Assembly (NCBI GenBank): GCA_019022495.1
Contig: JAFEKR010000025.1
Location: 124,001 to 188,000, forward strand
Length of the DNA stretch: 64,000 nucleotides
Direction: 5' to 3'
Origin: Epichloe hybrida
Lineage: Eukaryota; Ascomycota; Sordariomycetes; Hypocreales; Clavicipitaceae
Made by a program: the position numbers and the translations under genes
Notes under the pieces: model-generated
Databases searched by the model: none
Seen by the model: the letters and a program-made list of their open reading frames with translations, nothing else
Told to the model about the DNA's origin: nothing
Shown: piece by piece, positions 1 through 13,105 of the stretch
How positions within the stretch are numbered: position 1 is the first letter of the stretch
How the letters are laid out: each line of letters opens with the position of its first letter

Positions 1-90
1 AAGGTGCTTCGAGCAGGTCACGAATGGGAAGTGCATCATGTTGAATCTGGAGTCGACCCTCGTAACTCGACGTCTCCTAGAGTTCTGTAA
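1..90 (+). CDS. possible 3' end of a CDS cut by the window edge
   Basis: The first 90 bases have normal GC content and read open in frame 1 to a TAA at 88-90, giving 29 codons (…EVHHVESGVDPRN…). The copia element begins 12 bp after this stop. I do not recognise the peptide, and 29 open codons can occur by chance. It is listed only because it is the sole unmutated sequence left of the transposon. Confidence 0.2.
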   Translation, partial: KVLRAGHEWEVHHVESGVDPRNSTSPRVL

Positions 91-97
91 CATGCCA

Positions 98-102
98 AGT
101 AT
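98..102. repeat. 5-bp target-site duplication (AGTAT) of the copia element
   Basis: AGTAT lies immediately left of the copia 5' LTR, and the same five bases follow the 3' LTR at 13326-13330. A perfect 5-bp duplication is what LTR-retrotransposon integrase produces, so both outer element ends are placed exactly. Confidence 0.9.
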
Positions 103-322
103 TGTCAGGAAGAGCTCCCTGAAGCATTGGATGTGTGGGCGAGGAGCGCGCATTGACTAGGATAAGACATCGGTGAAGATGAATATATTAGAAGTACCTC
201 TGTAGACTAGTTATTACTATAGCGCACTATGTACCTTTTAGGTATAAAAGTTAGCTACTATCTGCACCTCTAATTAATCAAATTAAACACTTTTTATTAT
301 CTATCTACACCCCTACCTAATA
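103..322 (+). repeat. copia 5' LTR
   Basis: It starts TGTCAGGAAGAGC and ends CTACCTAATA, where the 3' copy has CTACCTGACA. The first 80 or so bases are unmutated and GC-normal; RIP-type changes begin near position 185 and continue inward. It aligns over its full length with 13106-13325. Confidence 0.93.
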
Positions 323-340
323 GTTATAAGCCTAGGTAGC
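323..340 (+). other. copia primer-binding site (internal initiator-tRNA-Met type)
   Basis: Directly after the 5' LTR the sequence GTTATAAGCCTAGG becomes GTTATGAGCCCAGG if two RIP transitions are reverted. That is complementary to the anticodon arm of initiator tRNA-Met (GGGCUCAUAAC), not to a tRNA 3' end. Drosophila copia is known to prime from a 5' half-tRNA-iMet in this way. The match and position are seen; the use is inferred. Confidence 0.6.
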
Positions 341-2629
341 TTCTATTACTAAATTTATTATTATCTTTAAGGTTATTAAGCTCTATTAAATTAATTAAAT
401 TAACGCTTACTAATATTACAAGATAAACGCCTTTATTATATTAATTAATAGTTAATTAACATATCCTACGCTTCCCTTATATAGTGTATTCCCCTTTAAT
501 ATATCTAAAGAAACTTTAAATATAGTGTTATTATTAGAGAAGAACTAGATTAAGTAGTTTATATAGATTAAGAATTATGTAGAATCCTATAGGGTTTAGG
601 AGTATATTAACTTAAATAAGGTTAAATTACTTAAAGAACCTATAATACCTATATACTTATAGAGAGGTTAAAGACTAGAGATTATAGATAATAACCCTAA
701 TACTCTTAAGGATTAGAAGCTAGTATATAAAGATATAAAGGATTGCTTTAATTTTAAATATAAGGAGCTTTAATTTAAGCTTATGAAGTATTATAATCTA
801 GCTAAATAGATACTAAAGATTAGGGAATATATTTATAAGACTCTTTTAAAGAATATTTAAGGTTCCCTTAACTTTAACACTAAGGTTAAGGAGAAGGAGT
901 TTATTTAATATTATATCTAAAGGATACTCTTACTTCTTTGTAAGTAGTATAAGCTAAATATAAAGAAAATACTAATCCTTATAGAGAACTATTTAAATAA
1001 TTATTTATAAGCTAAAGGTACCTATAATTAGTATAAGTAAGCTATAATAATTAAAGTACTTTAGAGAAATTATCTAGACTTAGGGACCTAATAGACTAAA
1101 GAGATAATACTATATAAGTTTATTACGCCTCTTTAAAGCAAATATAAGTTATTTTAGAAGAAGTAGAATAACCTGCTTAATAAAGGGATAAAAACAAGCT
1201 TAATTAAAGCTATTACTAAGTTTAAAAGGGACTATAAGGCCTTGCTAAAGGAACTAAAGACTACTAATACTCTTATAAGTAATAGATTAAATAATTTAAT
1301 AAAGCTAGAGAGGCCTAAGTACCCTAGATATATAAATTATAACATAAAGAATACCTTAAAGTAGTAGGAATCCTATAATTTATTTAAGGCTCTCTATAAG
1401 CTAAAAGCTACTCTAAAGAACTAGGAAGTTAGGAAGAACTCTAAAGAGAATATTAAGAAGTATCTTAAGGCTAACCTACAGGAGAAATTAAAGGCTATAA
1501 ATTAGAAGCTAAAGAAGAAGGGTAATAAGATTATTATGCCTTTATAAAACCCTATGAATAACTTAGTAGCTATTACTCTAGGCGAAAAGTTAGCTAATAT
1601 ATTATTATTTATACGCTTTAAACACGCGGAATTATCAAAGGAAAGCGCGAATTTATTAAACACTAGGAATAACTTAGAATCAAGAAGGAACATAGTCCTC
1701 TATAACTCTAGAGCGAATATTCATATCTTCAATAATATCTAATAGTTTAAATAATCTAAATTCAATAAGGATGTAGTAATAGAAGTTAAGGCTAGTAGTA
1801 TAATCTATATAGCTTTAGGTTAAGGGCCTATAAGCATATCTATCATAAATCCTGTATTATAAGGAGTAAGAACTATTATATTAGAATTAGCTCTGTTTAT
1901 TCCTAAATTCCACGTTAATCTAGTATTAGTAATAATTATAATAAAGGTAGGCATCTTCTAGAATTAAAAGAAGGGATTTCTCTACAGAGGAAATTAGCCT
2001 ATGGCTAGGGTATATAATATCAACAAGCTTCATGTGCTTTCAAAGCTATTAGAAGACCTAAAAGAGACTAACGCTATATTAAGTAAAACCCCTAGGCTAC
2101 CTATAAGAGGAGATACAAATCTCTAGTATTATAGAAGTGGTTATCTAGGCAAAAGGGCTTTTATAAAGCTTATAAACGCGACTTTAGGTGTTAAATTAAT
2201 AGGACCTGAGCTTATAGAATATAAGATCTATGCTACTAGTAAAGCTAAGCACTAGAGATTATAGGTTATACTTAAAGGGCTTCCTTAAGGACTAGGTTAT
2301 AGGCTTTTAGTTAATCTAGAGTACTATGACTCTCCTTATTAGAATAGTAATAGGTATTAGTGTGTTTTTACATGCCTTATAACCTTAATGTAATTCTTTT
2401 ACTTATTTAAATTAAAGGATAGGATTTATAATAGTTTACGTATAATAGCGGCGTTTCTAAGCACTTAATTTAGGGTTTAGCTATGATTTTTATATAGCAA
2501 TATTAAAAAGGCCCTATTTACAAAGAATATAAAGGATAAGATAGCCCTCGCGGGTATTATAGTCTATAATTTAGCTCCCTTAACACCTAGTTAGAATAGT
2601 AAGGCAAAGAGATCTAGGGGCATGGTTAA
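341..2629 (+). pseudogene. copia gag, protease and N-terminal integrase remnant
   Basis: Reading through stops, 1697-1738 gives DSRANIHIFNNI, which becomes the copia protease active-site pattern DSGA..H when RIP transitions are reverted. Sequence upstream fills the gag position and sequence downstream (about 2000-2600) the zinc-finger and core part of integrase. The gypsy element breaks the integrase at 2629/2630. No open frame longer than about 60 codons remains. Confidence 0.75.
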
Positions 2630-2896
2630 TGTCACGACTGTGTTCGGGGAGATATAAACGGAGTGAAGGCTAAGGTTCTTGGTTGTAGCTAGAGAGCTAC
2701 TACTTAGGGGTAAGTGTATAAAGGTCTTAAACTCTAACCTCCTATATCTCTTATAGGTAGTCCTTATCTAAATACCTTACTATATATATATAACTATCTT
2801 ATAGCTACTTAGTTATCCACGGAACCTAAGGCTTATCTAAGGGCTCTAATATGTAACTATCCTATCTATAGCCCCTTAGCCTCTATGCTCCTAATA
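2630..2896 (-). repeat. gypsy LTR, left copy (3' LTR in element orientation)
   Basis: It begins TGTCACGACTGTGTTCGG, unmutated, and ends GCTCCTAATA, where the right copy keeps GCTCCTGACA. Mutation density rises away from the junction with copia DNA. Confidence 0.92.
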
Positions 2897-2908
2897 TACT
2901 ACCCCCCT
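2897..2908 (-). other. gypsy polypurine tract
   Basis: TACTACCCCCCT on the plus strand is a purine run (AGGGGGGTAGTA) on the minus strand, directly abutting the 3' LTR of the minus-strand element. That is where the plus-strand DNA primer tract belongs. Confidence 0.7.
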
Positions 2909-4950
2909 AATATACGATTATCCTTAATTAAAAAAAGCTGCTTAGCTAGTGTATGTATACTACGTATAACCTATAGTAATACCTATATTACTAGCTGTAC
3001 TATTAGTGCGTGGTATTACGTCCGCTTTAAATAATAAGATAGATATTACAAGGTCCTAGGTAATTCTTCTTATGACCTCTAGATTATAAATAGCTACACA
3101 CTCGCTGCTTTATTACCTCTAACGTGTATGCCTCTATCTAGTAAGTTACTAGCACTAAGTGGACAGGCTGCCTATATTAAATTTTATAATTAGGTTAAAT
3201 AAATAGGGTAACGCGCGCTATTTAAAATAAATAACTTCTTATCTAATGTTAGGGATGTTATATTAATCTTACTAGGAGTTTATAGCTAGCGTGTGTATCT
3301 GCTAGTAGCGGCCGTAACTATGAATATTATAATTCCTAGATTAGCTATATATAGCGCGTAAATCACTTAGGGGTCTAGGGCTAATATAAAAGAGGCCTGC
3401 TTTCCCCTACTTCTATATACTTTTCTTCCCTCTATATTCTCCCTTAGTATTATAAGTTACCCTTACCTATAAGCTAGTAGCTTTATAGCTTCTTTTATAG
3501 TAGTTACTAATATCCTATAGCATTACTTTATTATCTATATCTACCCTTATTTAAAATACCTGAATCCTCTTAAACGCTAAAAGGTTAGTTGCTTATCTTC
3601 TACTTATAAGTTTCTTATAGCATATTACTACTAACTCGCTAGTAGTTAATAATATCTTTAATATAAGCTACTACTCCGCTACTATTACCTCCCTTTAGTA
3701 AGAAGAATTCCTTAATATCTCCTTTAAAGTCTCTTAGTAAGAAGTATATAGCTTTAAAAATCTTAATATAAGTATAATATCTCTGCCCCCTAGCGCCTAC
3801 CCTACTAACTTATAGCTAGTAATACTAGTAAAATAAAGATTCCTTATATTTACTATGCATAGTAAGTTATAATATAGGCTATTATACCTAAAGATAGTAA
3901 TAGCGTAGAGCTATAATATATTATTAAGAGTAAATCTATCCTAACCTAATATACTAATTCTCTAAGTATAACTTTATTACTATCTTACTATATATTACTC
4001 CTAACTTACGTAGATAACTTAATAAAATACGCCTATTATACGTGTAATAATAAGGACTGCGCTAGGGTTTATCCTCCCTTTCTTACTACTAATATATATA
4101 CTAACACATTACTAGTATCCTACTTAGTTTGCCTAGTTATACTATACGCTCTTTAAGCGTATTAATGCTTATAGTGGTCCTAAAGATAATCTATACTTTC
4201 TTAATAATATATATATCTCTTATTTCTATAACTTAGTTATTACTAATATGCTACTAGTGTCTAATGCATATAAAACATAAACTTTATAATACGCTCCTAA
4301 CTACTAAAAATACTAATAAGCGTAGTTAGGTAAGGTAGGTGTAACTCACAGCGGAAGTTACACGTAAGGCTAATACTAATAAATAAGTTACTATATTACT
4401 GCTTAATAATACTATTAATCTAGAAGTCTAGATTAATATTTCTAATAGCTTACGTTTTATTATATAAAACCTTCTATTTATACGTATTTCTATACTCTAG
4501 TTTATAGCTTTACTAACTTACTAGTAGCTTACTACTAATACATCCGTGCTTCCTACTTGTATTAGGCTATTAGACCTTCCTAGCGAGCTTTATACGTATA
4601 TGTATAGGGAGGGGGATTTCTCTAATAATAAGGACAAATCCTTTGCCTTTGTTAGCATAGGTAAGAATACTAGGGGCTAGGCGGGCGATGTGTTAATAGA
4701 ATAATTAGTGCAAAGTAGCTATAAGTTAGGTTTCTAAGAATTTATCTGGATTTTTTTTTATATATTACTGCTGCTATCTAACTCTACTAAATATAACTCT
4801 ATGTCCGCAAACTAGCTGCTTAGTTACCGCTTGTAATTCTTAATAATATTTATTATAACGAAATCTCTTTTCTTTACCTAAGAGTTCTCTAAAGTATTAT
4901 AGCCCTTCTATTTAACTAGGTATTTCCAACATCTCCCGTTGTAATAATGT
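2909..4950 (-). other. unassigned 3' segment of the gypsy element
   Basis: About 2 kb lies between the integrase C-terminal module and the polypurine tract. It is heavily RIP-mutated. I could not recognise a protein motif on either strand, so it may be a long 3' untranslated region or a decayed accessory frame. Confidence 0.4.
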
Positions 4951-7900
4951 AATATAATTCTCTTGACTTTGAACTCCTGCTTGTCATCTATAACGTTCTC
5001 TTGTAGCAAGGATGTATCTTTTATGCTAGATAGGTCCCTTACAAATAGTTTAAGGCTAGTAACGTTAAAAACATTATATAAATGTGTTCTGCGTGGCAGC
5101 CTTAATTAATATATAAGTCTGTGGGTACTAATTACCTTTTTGATTTTATAAGGGCTTAGGTACTTTACACTTAGCTTCCTACTAGGTCGCTATAAGTTAA
5201 TATTCTTTATGGATAATAAAACATAGTTACCTATGTTAAACCTTATTAGGGTCCGCTTCTTGTTATAGTGCTTTGCGTACTAGACCTATAAGTTACTTAG
5301 AAGCTACTTAATTACTATGTATTTATCTCTTAGCGTAATAGCATAAGTTTTTACCTAGTTATTTACTATAGGAATATTCGTAACTACTTACTACGGTCCC
5401 CTAGGGTTATAGCCTCGTAGCGCCTTAGCTAGGGTGTAGCTATAAGTTAAATAAATACTTATATTATACGCAAACTATACTATTAAAAGATTATTAGCCT
5501 AATTAGTTTAGTTAAAGTAAGTAAAGGCTCTTAAATAATACTCTAAAACTTGGTTTAGATATTCTATCTAACTATTTATCTATAGGTAGAATGCGGTGCT
5601 TAGTCGCTGCTTAGTTATAATAAGGTGGCAGAAGGTTATCTAAAACCTGCTAGTAAAAGTTAAACCCTAGTCTGTAATAATACCCTCTAGAGCACTATAA
5701 TCCCTAAAAACGTACTCTAAGAATACAGTAGCTAACCTGTTGCTAGTTATGCGCGTTAAAATAGGGATATAGATACTATACTTTATAAAATAGTCTATAA
5801 TAACCAAGATCGCATTATAAGTCTAGTTTATGTCTTTTATAGGTAGTAGCCCTATAATAAAGTCTATTAATAATTCTTAAAAAGGCTAATTAGGCACTAG
5901 TAGTGCTACTAGCTTGCTGTAGGGTTTGTAGTGCCTTAGCTTTAAAGTTTAATAGCTTATGTAAGTTTGTATATATAACTTAGTGTCTTTCTTTATTAAT
6001 AGCTAGTAGTACTAGTTTATAATTTAGTAAAGGGTCCTGCTAACTCCCTAGTAGCCTACTACTAGGTTATTATAGGTAAGCATTAAAACTTCCTTTCTTA
6101 TACCTATTAGAATAAAAACTCTATTCTTGAATATTAATAGCTTAGAGGGCCTAATAGACTATATCTATAATGCTTCTAGGTTACTACTCTTAAGTAGCTT
6201 CCTCTAACCTATAGTAAAGTTATTACCTTACTATACTTAAAATAATATAACTTAAATTAGAGTCTCTAATTCTATGTACATAGGATAAGCGTTACGTATG
6301 AACTTAGAAGAGGTTTACTAGACTACCTGTATTCTTGCTATAATACTACTATAAGTGGCTAGCTTATAGTGTGCTTTTAGACTTATAGATAAATTATAGC
6401 TAAGCAGCGTTTTAAGGGGGCGCCTACGCTACTTACTAACTACTAACCTAGCTAGACTCCTAACCTATAGGCTTACTAGACTTATAGAAATATTAGAAAA
6501 CATAGATAAGGCGTGACCTTACTGCTTATAATAAGCGGACCTAGTTAGCGTACTACTCACAGGCTTTATAGGACTATTAGGTTCCTTAATAATATAATAA
6601 AGTTACGTCTTCTTAAAACCCTAGAGGCTTAAATAGCCCTTATAGCATTCTTATAATAAACTATTAACTACGCTAAGTAATATAACCTTAGGGCCTGCGA
6701 CTACACTATTATATATATAGCACCCTTACTACTTAGTATTTAAAAACTTAGCTAAGAAGTTAGGTAGCTATAAGGATATAGCCTCCGCCCTACGCTCCTT
6801 ACTAATATAATCTGCTTTTCTTAATAAGGTATTAGTAGGGTTTAGCTTACCTATATAATGTTTAATCCTAAAATTAAACGGATAGAGCTTATCTAACGCT
6901 ATTACTTACCTACTAGATAGCTTTAGCTTTGTGGCTAGGTACTTATAATTTAGATAGTCTATAATAACTGTAATTTAATAAGTTAAATACGTAAGGTAAT
7001 GTCTCTAGGCTTAAAACACCTCTTAGATTACTAATAACTTAGTGTCTAAGGTTAAGTAGCAAAGTTTAACATTAGTTAACTTCCTTAAAAAATACGCTAC
7101 TAGGTGCTAGCTACCTAGCACTAATATTATAAGTATAGCTCTAATTATGTAACTAGATGCGTCTATCTCTACTCTTAGCGGATAAAGTAGGTTAAAGTGC
7201 ACTAAGATTAGTGCCTCCTAGAACTTCTTTTAGAGTTCTCTAAACGCCGTAAGTTCGCTAGGCTTTAGCTTAAACTCCGCTAGTTAAACACCCTTTAAAT
7301 AGTTTATTAGCAGGACTACTACCTTACTATACTATTTTATAAAGCATTAGTAAAACCCTATAAACCTAAGGAATAATTAAATATTAAACACGCTACTAGG
7401 TATTAGCTAGGTTATAATAGCTTTAACTTACGACGGTTTTATTTTAATGCCTTTCTTAGATATAATAAAACCTAGGAACTTTGCCTTCGTGACCGAAAAT
7501 TAGCACTTTTTAAGGTTAATATAAAGGTTAGCATCCTGAAGTCACCCTAGCACTCTTTTAACATGCTCCGTGTGTCTTACGAGGTTGCTACTATATATCA
7601 AGGTGTCATTAAGGTAAATAATGCAGAATTTATCTATAAGCCCCTTAAGAGCATTATTAATATATTCCTAAAAAGTGGCTAGCGCATTCACTAACCTGAA
7701 TGGCATCATAAGATATTCAAAGTGCCTATAGTGGTAACGAAATGCTATCTTTTACTTATTGCCCTCGCGGATATGTAGCTAGTGGTATGCCTCTTAAAGA
7801 TCTAGTGACGTGAAAATCTTTGCACTTACTAATCGATTAAGGATTTCGGAGATTAGCAGCAAAGGGGCCCTATTTTTAACGGTAATCCTATTAAGGCCCC

Positions 7901-10174
7901 TGTAATTCACATAAAGCCTTAATTTCCCTGATTTTTTTAGAATAAATAAAATCAGGGCTTCTGCTAGGCTTATTAATCTTCTAATCCACCCTTTCTCCTA
8001 CGTACTCGCTAGGTACTCCCTAAGCACTTCTAGCTCTTTTTCAGCTAGGTTATATATAGGTCCCTAGGGTAGTTATTTTCCCTCTTCTAATTTAATCACA
8101 TAAGTGTAACCACCTAATTCTAGAAGCTTGCTAGCTAGCTCCTTTAAAAACATATTTACAAATTCTATATACTCTTCTAGAATCTACTATAGGGGTGTGT
8201 TACTATCCGTCTCTTGCATAGGCGCTACTAATTCTTTATAAAACACTACCTAGAGTGCTATTACACTTCTTAGTTTTTTCTTTTTTAATATGTAGGTATG
8301 TTTTACTACCGTTACTATAACTACGCCGCGACTTAGGTTATTACTTATTACATTACCTATTAGTGAATTTTTATTAGTATCTTCTTCTATTACCTCTAGG
8401 TTAACTACCTTAATCTTTAGCAACACTAGTAATAGCATAATAGAAGACTGCTTTACTACCTTATAAAGTTATTACTTACCTATGGCGAAAGTAATGTAAT
8501 CCTAGGTTATTAGAAACCTCTAGAAACCTTGCTTCTAGTCTATTACTATAGGTTTATATTCTAGGGTCTAGTCTATCCCTAGGAGCATTCCCTCTCCTAT
8601 ATTAGTAATATAGTAGCTAACTTAGCAGACCTTTATATAGCCTGTGCTATCTTTTACCTTAACTAGTTTACATAGGATTCCCTAGTGCGAGATTATATCC
8701 TTACTTATGCTTTCTAGTGTTATCTCTATTTTTTCTACATTCTTCTAATCCTATTTTAATAATAATTTAGGGTGAATTATTAAATATTCCACGCCTATAT
8801 TAAACAGCGCTAGCACTACTAACTAGTAGTTATCTTACCGCAAGGACACCTATATTCTTATTCTCTTATCTATAGGTTTTTTTATAGTAAGACTATTATC
8901 CTAGGCCTAAGCTAAACTAATTAGAATCTTGTTTAAGTCTAAGGTTTTATCACTACTATTCTTATGCTTCTTAGTAGTATACTTATTACTTTTATAGATT
9001 AAGTAGTTTACTATATTATATCTATTTAAACCATATCTAGGGCTACTATATTTATAGCACTTAAATAGTCTCTAGCCTATACTAGGTTACTGCGAGCTTT
9101 GCTACGAGTTATTTACAAGGGAGCTAGAGCGTTATCTCTTATTACTCCTACCCTCCTTGTTATAGTTTCTATTATAATTACTTAATATAAATATTATTAT
9201 AACTTTAGCCTTTTTTCCTTAACCTTATAGGTAACTCTAAGACGTTAGGAACTCTTAGCTAACTATATGCTTCCTTATAGTGTTATTTAAGCTATTTAGA
9301 AAAATTACTATTCTTAAGCGTGTAGGGATTTAGTTAGGTAATTCCGCTTCTACCTTTATCTAAAGTCTTAGGAAAGATTAAAAAGACTAATTACTTTTCT
9401 ACCTAAGGTTTAGCAGTGTCCTAGTAGCTTCTAAGCACTATATATCTTTATTTATTACTCTAGTGTTCAGCTAGGATACAAATCTATCCTAGGTATAAGC
9501 TAAGTAGTTAACTAACCTATTCACTATTATATAATGCATCTACTATTACTTTATATTATTAGCTAAGTAGCTACTAGTATATGCTACCTTTGTTTTATTA
9601 TCCTAAAAGGTTCTTAGGTCTAGCTTAAATAGTATATTTAAATCTACTAGGTATACCTATAGATTCTTATAAGTGTTGCCTTTATATACAAGTACCTTAT
9701 ACTACATCTTAATAAAGCTTTATAAGTATATGTTTACTACAAACTTAGTGTTAGGCAGGAAATCTAGGAATAGAGGAATTCTCTATATGTTTATCTAAGG
9801 GGTAATTATAGGTCCTCTACCTAAACTAGCTAATTATAGGTCCGCTTCTATTTCCTTAAGCTACGCTTCTATATCTAAGATTTCCTTTCTTATACAGGCA
9901 TTTTATAGCTTAGCTTATATAACCTTATGTTACCTCTATAGCTTATCTAGGTTATTATTATTACTAGATTTAGCGTTACTATATTAGTTAGGTAGCGTTT
10001 GCTATACCCTCTTATATTTTATAGTTAAGGTATTTTAGTTACTACCTAGGCGCTATAGAGTTAGGGCTTCCTTACTAAGTAGTATAGGTGTGTTTTAGGT
10101 AGATATTCTATAGCTCCTTTATATTTAAATCTAGCTAATAGTTTATTTTCCCTAAAGAGTTTAAGAGTTTAACT
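4951..10174 (-). pseudogene. gypsy gag-pol remnant
   Basis: Conceptual reading of the minus strand shows, from high to low coordinate, a presumed gag region (about 8900-10170), a protease region, reverse transcriptase (about 7500-8000), RNase H (about 6900-7300, assigned by position) and integrase ending in a GPY/F-like module near 5105-5240. Stops occur every few codons through TpA-generating transitions. Only the RT and the integrase C-terminus were recognised by motif. Confidence 0.75.
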
Positions 10175-10441
10175 TATTATAACTATATTTAAGGAGATAT
10201 AAATAAAGTAAAGGCTAAGGTTCTTAGTTATAGCTAGAGAGCTACTACTTAGGGGTAGGTATATAAAGGTCTTAAACTCTAATCTCCTATATCTCTTATA
10301 GGTAGTCCTTGTTTAAATACCCTACTATATGCACGTGGCTATCTTATAGCTACTTAGTTATCCGCGGAACCTAAGGCTTATCTAAGGGCTCTAACATGTG
10401 ACCATCCCGTCCATGGCCCCTTGGCCTCCGTGCTCCTGACA
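10175..10441 (-). repeat. gypsy LTR, right copy (5' LTR in element orientation)
   Basis: The left end reads TATTATAACTATATTTAAGG, the RIP product of the left copy's TGTCACGACTGTGTTCGGGG. The right end ACATGTGACCATCCC…CTGACA is unmutated. It is followed by GTTAA, the duplicated target. Confidence 0.92.
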
Positions 10442-10446
10442 GTTAA

Positions 10447-13105
10447 GCAGAAGGCCTGTATGTTAAGTCTAGAGGCTAGATTCCCATTAGAACTTAATAA
10501 TAAGATCTTTAACATAGCGGTTTATTTATTAAATCGAATGCCTTTCAAACATTACAGGAAATGGATTATACTATATAAACTCTAGTGGAATTAGGCTAGG
10601 AAAACCGTCCTTACCTATTCATAGATATCAGAGATCCAAAAACCCTTAATTTCGCATCTATAAGCTTACGGATATAAAGCATTTCCTATGATAATAAAAG
10701 CCCTAGAGCATATTAAATTAAATAACTCGATCCCTTAGTTAGAGTAGAAAGCTTATATTAGATACCTCATAGGTTATAAGGGTAAATCTTAGTATATTAT
10801 CTAGGTTCTAACCCTTTGTAATCGTAAGGTTATTGTATTAGCATGTGTATGGTTTAATGAGGCTTTATTTTTTAAACTAGAAGAAGAGATTAAATTAGCC
10901 TAGAAAGAGAAGATATTAATAATTACACTGCTTAAAGAGCTTAAAGCTAAAGACCTTAATAAAGAAATTAGTTAAGACCTTATAGGAATAGACCTAGAAG
11001 AGGAGAATTATGACTTTTAGCTATTAGTTATAGAGTAAGAAAATAATTAGTTTAAAGTAAAAACACTACCTTATATATTAGGGTAAGAAAGCGGCTATAT
11101 TAGTGCTTTTTTAACCCCTCCTAACTCTTCTTATAAGGCACTAGTTACTATAGAGAACATAGAGCTTTAGGTATAAGGTAATAATATGCTATTTTATGAG
11201 ATTAATAAATTTATAAGTAATATAACCGCTAAACACGCGGAGACTACCATGGAGACTAGTGAAATTACTACTAAGAGTAGTAAGAATATAGAGAATCACG
11301 GTTTATATAATAATAGTATTAATCTAAATAATATTATAACTAGAAAATATTAATAAAAGGATTTAAGGAAAGCTAGGTAAGCATAGTTTTCTTCTACTTT
11401 CTTTATAGTATTCTAAGGAACTTAGTATAATTTATATATTAAAGATATACCTCTAGAACCTACCTATTATCACTAGGTAATAGCATTACTATATTATAAC
11501 TACTAGAAGGAAGTAATTATAAAGGAGCTTTTAAAGCTTCTATCCTTAAACTACTAGGAGGATGTACCTAAGGAACTAATTAATTCTAATAAGTATAAGG
11601 AAATTATTAACCTTAGCTAGGTTTTTAAATATAAAACTAATAAAAAGGGTATAGTTATAGAGTTTAAGGCTTAAATAGTAGTATAAGGTAATTAATAACT
11701 AAAGGATAACCTTAATAACTACGCTATAACACTTGCTTCTTAATCTTTACAAATACTACTCGTGGTTTACTACGCTAATAATCTTAATACTTAATAATAT
11801 AATATTTAGAATGCCTTCCTATATATAGAACTTAAAGAACCTGTTTTCTACAAGCCCCTAGAGGGTATAAACGTAAGAGGTTGTCTCTAGAAGATAATTA
11901 GAGTATTATATAGGCTATAGGAAGCTCCCTAATAATAGTTTCTTTATTTAAAGAGATTCCTTTTAGAGCTTAGCTTTATCTAAGGGAAAGAAGACCTATG
12001 TATCTTTATAAAGGATGATTTTATCCTGTTTTTCTACGTAAATAATATTATAGTGCTTTACCCTAACGGATCTAAAGTAGAATTTAAAGAATTATATAAG
12101 CGATTAATAAACGGCCTAGATGTTAAGGACTAAGGTAAATTAAAGTAGTTCCTAGGCATTAAAATCATTAGAAATCACGAAACTAAAGAGATATAGTTAT
12201 CACAGGAATTATATATTTAAAAGATTACTTAGAAGTTTATTCCTAATATTGTTAATAACGAGTTAAAAAGCTTAATTATAGCTCCTCTCCTAATGGCTAT
12301 AATCTACCTAAATAATAATAAAGCTTTAGATAAAGAAATCAGCTACTACAGAGTAATTATAGGCTCTTTAGTGTACCTTTATATTATTAGAAGACTTAAT
12401 ATAGTGTTTATAGCTTTAAAGCTAGCCTCTTTTATAATAAATCCATTAGTAAAGCATATTAAGCTAGCATAGGGTGCTTTGTTATACGCTTAGAATATAA
12501 AGAAGTTCTATTTATAATATTTAGGCGTAAATAGCTTTAATACGTTGTTTTCTAGCATAGATGCTTTACTTAGTAATAATCCTAAGACTTAGAAGTTAAT
12601 ATAAGGCTATGTCTTTATTATATATAGCGCTATAATTAATTAGAAGTCTAGAAGGTAATATTACGTGATAACTTTAAGTATAGAAGTAGAGCTCTTTACC
12701 CTGAATTATAGTATAAAAGAGTATATCTCTCTTAGTAGGCTACTTTATAATATTAATGTACGTGTGCTACTACTCTTAATTATCTAGTGTGATAATAAGT
12801 AGATAATTTGGATTACTAAGTATGTAGAAGGAAGGCTTTAAACTAGCCTTAAGTACCTTAATATGAATTAAATATAGATTTAAGAGTAATATGTAATAGG
12901 TAATATTAAGGTAAATTAGATAAAGACCTCTAAGATGCCTATAGATAGCTTTACAAAGTCTTTATTAGGTTAAATACATAGGGATTTCTACTATAGAATT
13001 AGCTTAAGGGAGATTCCTACCTAATTATAACACTAGAGATTATTTATAATCTCTTCCTACGCCTTAGATTATTAGCTTTAATAGATATCTTAGCTATAGG
13101 GGGTA
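10447..13105 (+). pseudogene. copia integrase C-terminus, reverse transcriptase and RNase H remnant
   Basis: Just right of the gypsy element the frame reads NKIFNIAVYLLNRMPFKH, the end of copia integrase. At 12029-12051 FFYVNNIIVLYPN corresponds to the copia RT motif YVDD with D-to-N changes expected from RIP. Sequence about 100 bp later (KLKxFLGIKI, x = in-frame stop) is also typical of copia RT. A purine run AGGGGGTA at 13098-13105 serves as polypurine tract before the 3' LTR. Confidence 0.85.

Larger units (their letters stand above)
2630..10441 (-). mobile_element. RIP-mutated Ty3/gypsy LTR retrotransposon nested in the copia integrase
   Basis: Two 267-bp direct repeats (2630-2896 and 10175-10441) bound a 7.8-kb element. 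GTTAA at 2625-2629 is repeated at 10442-10446. Coding remnants lie on the minus strand. RT motifs FEYLMMPFR (about 7695-7743) and YLNDTLIY (about 7591-7620) precede an integrase C-terminal GPY/F-type module (about 5105-5240, KLSVKYLSPYKIKKV). RT before integrase is the gypsy order. It inserted after the copia element because it splits copia pol. Confidence 0.93.

Noticed and set aside
1554..1742. Small frames inside the copia element
   Set aside because: They are chance open stretches in RIP-mutated gag/protease sequence, not genes.
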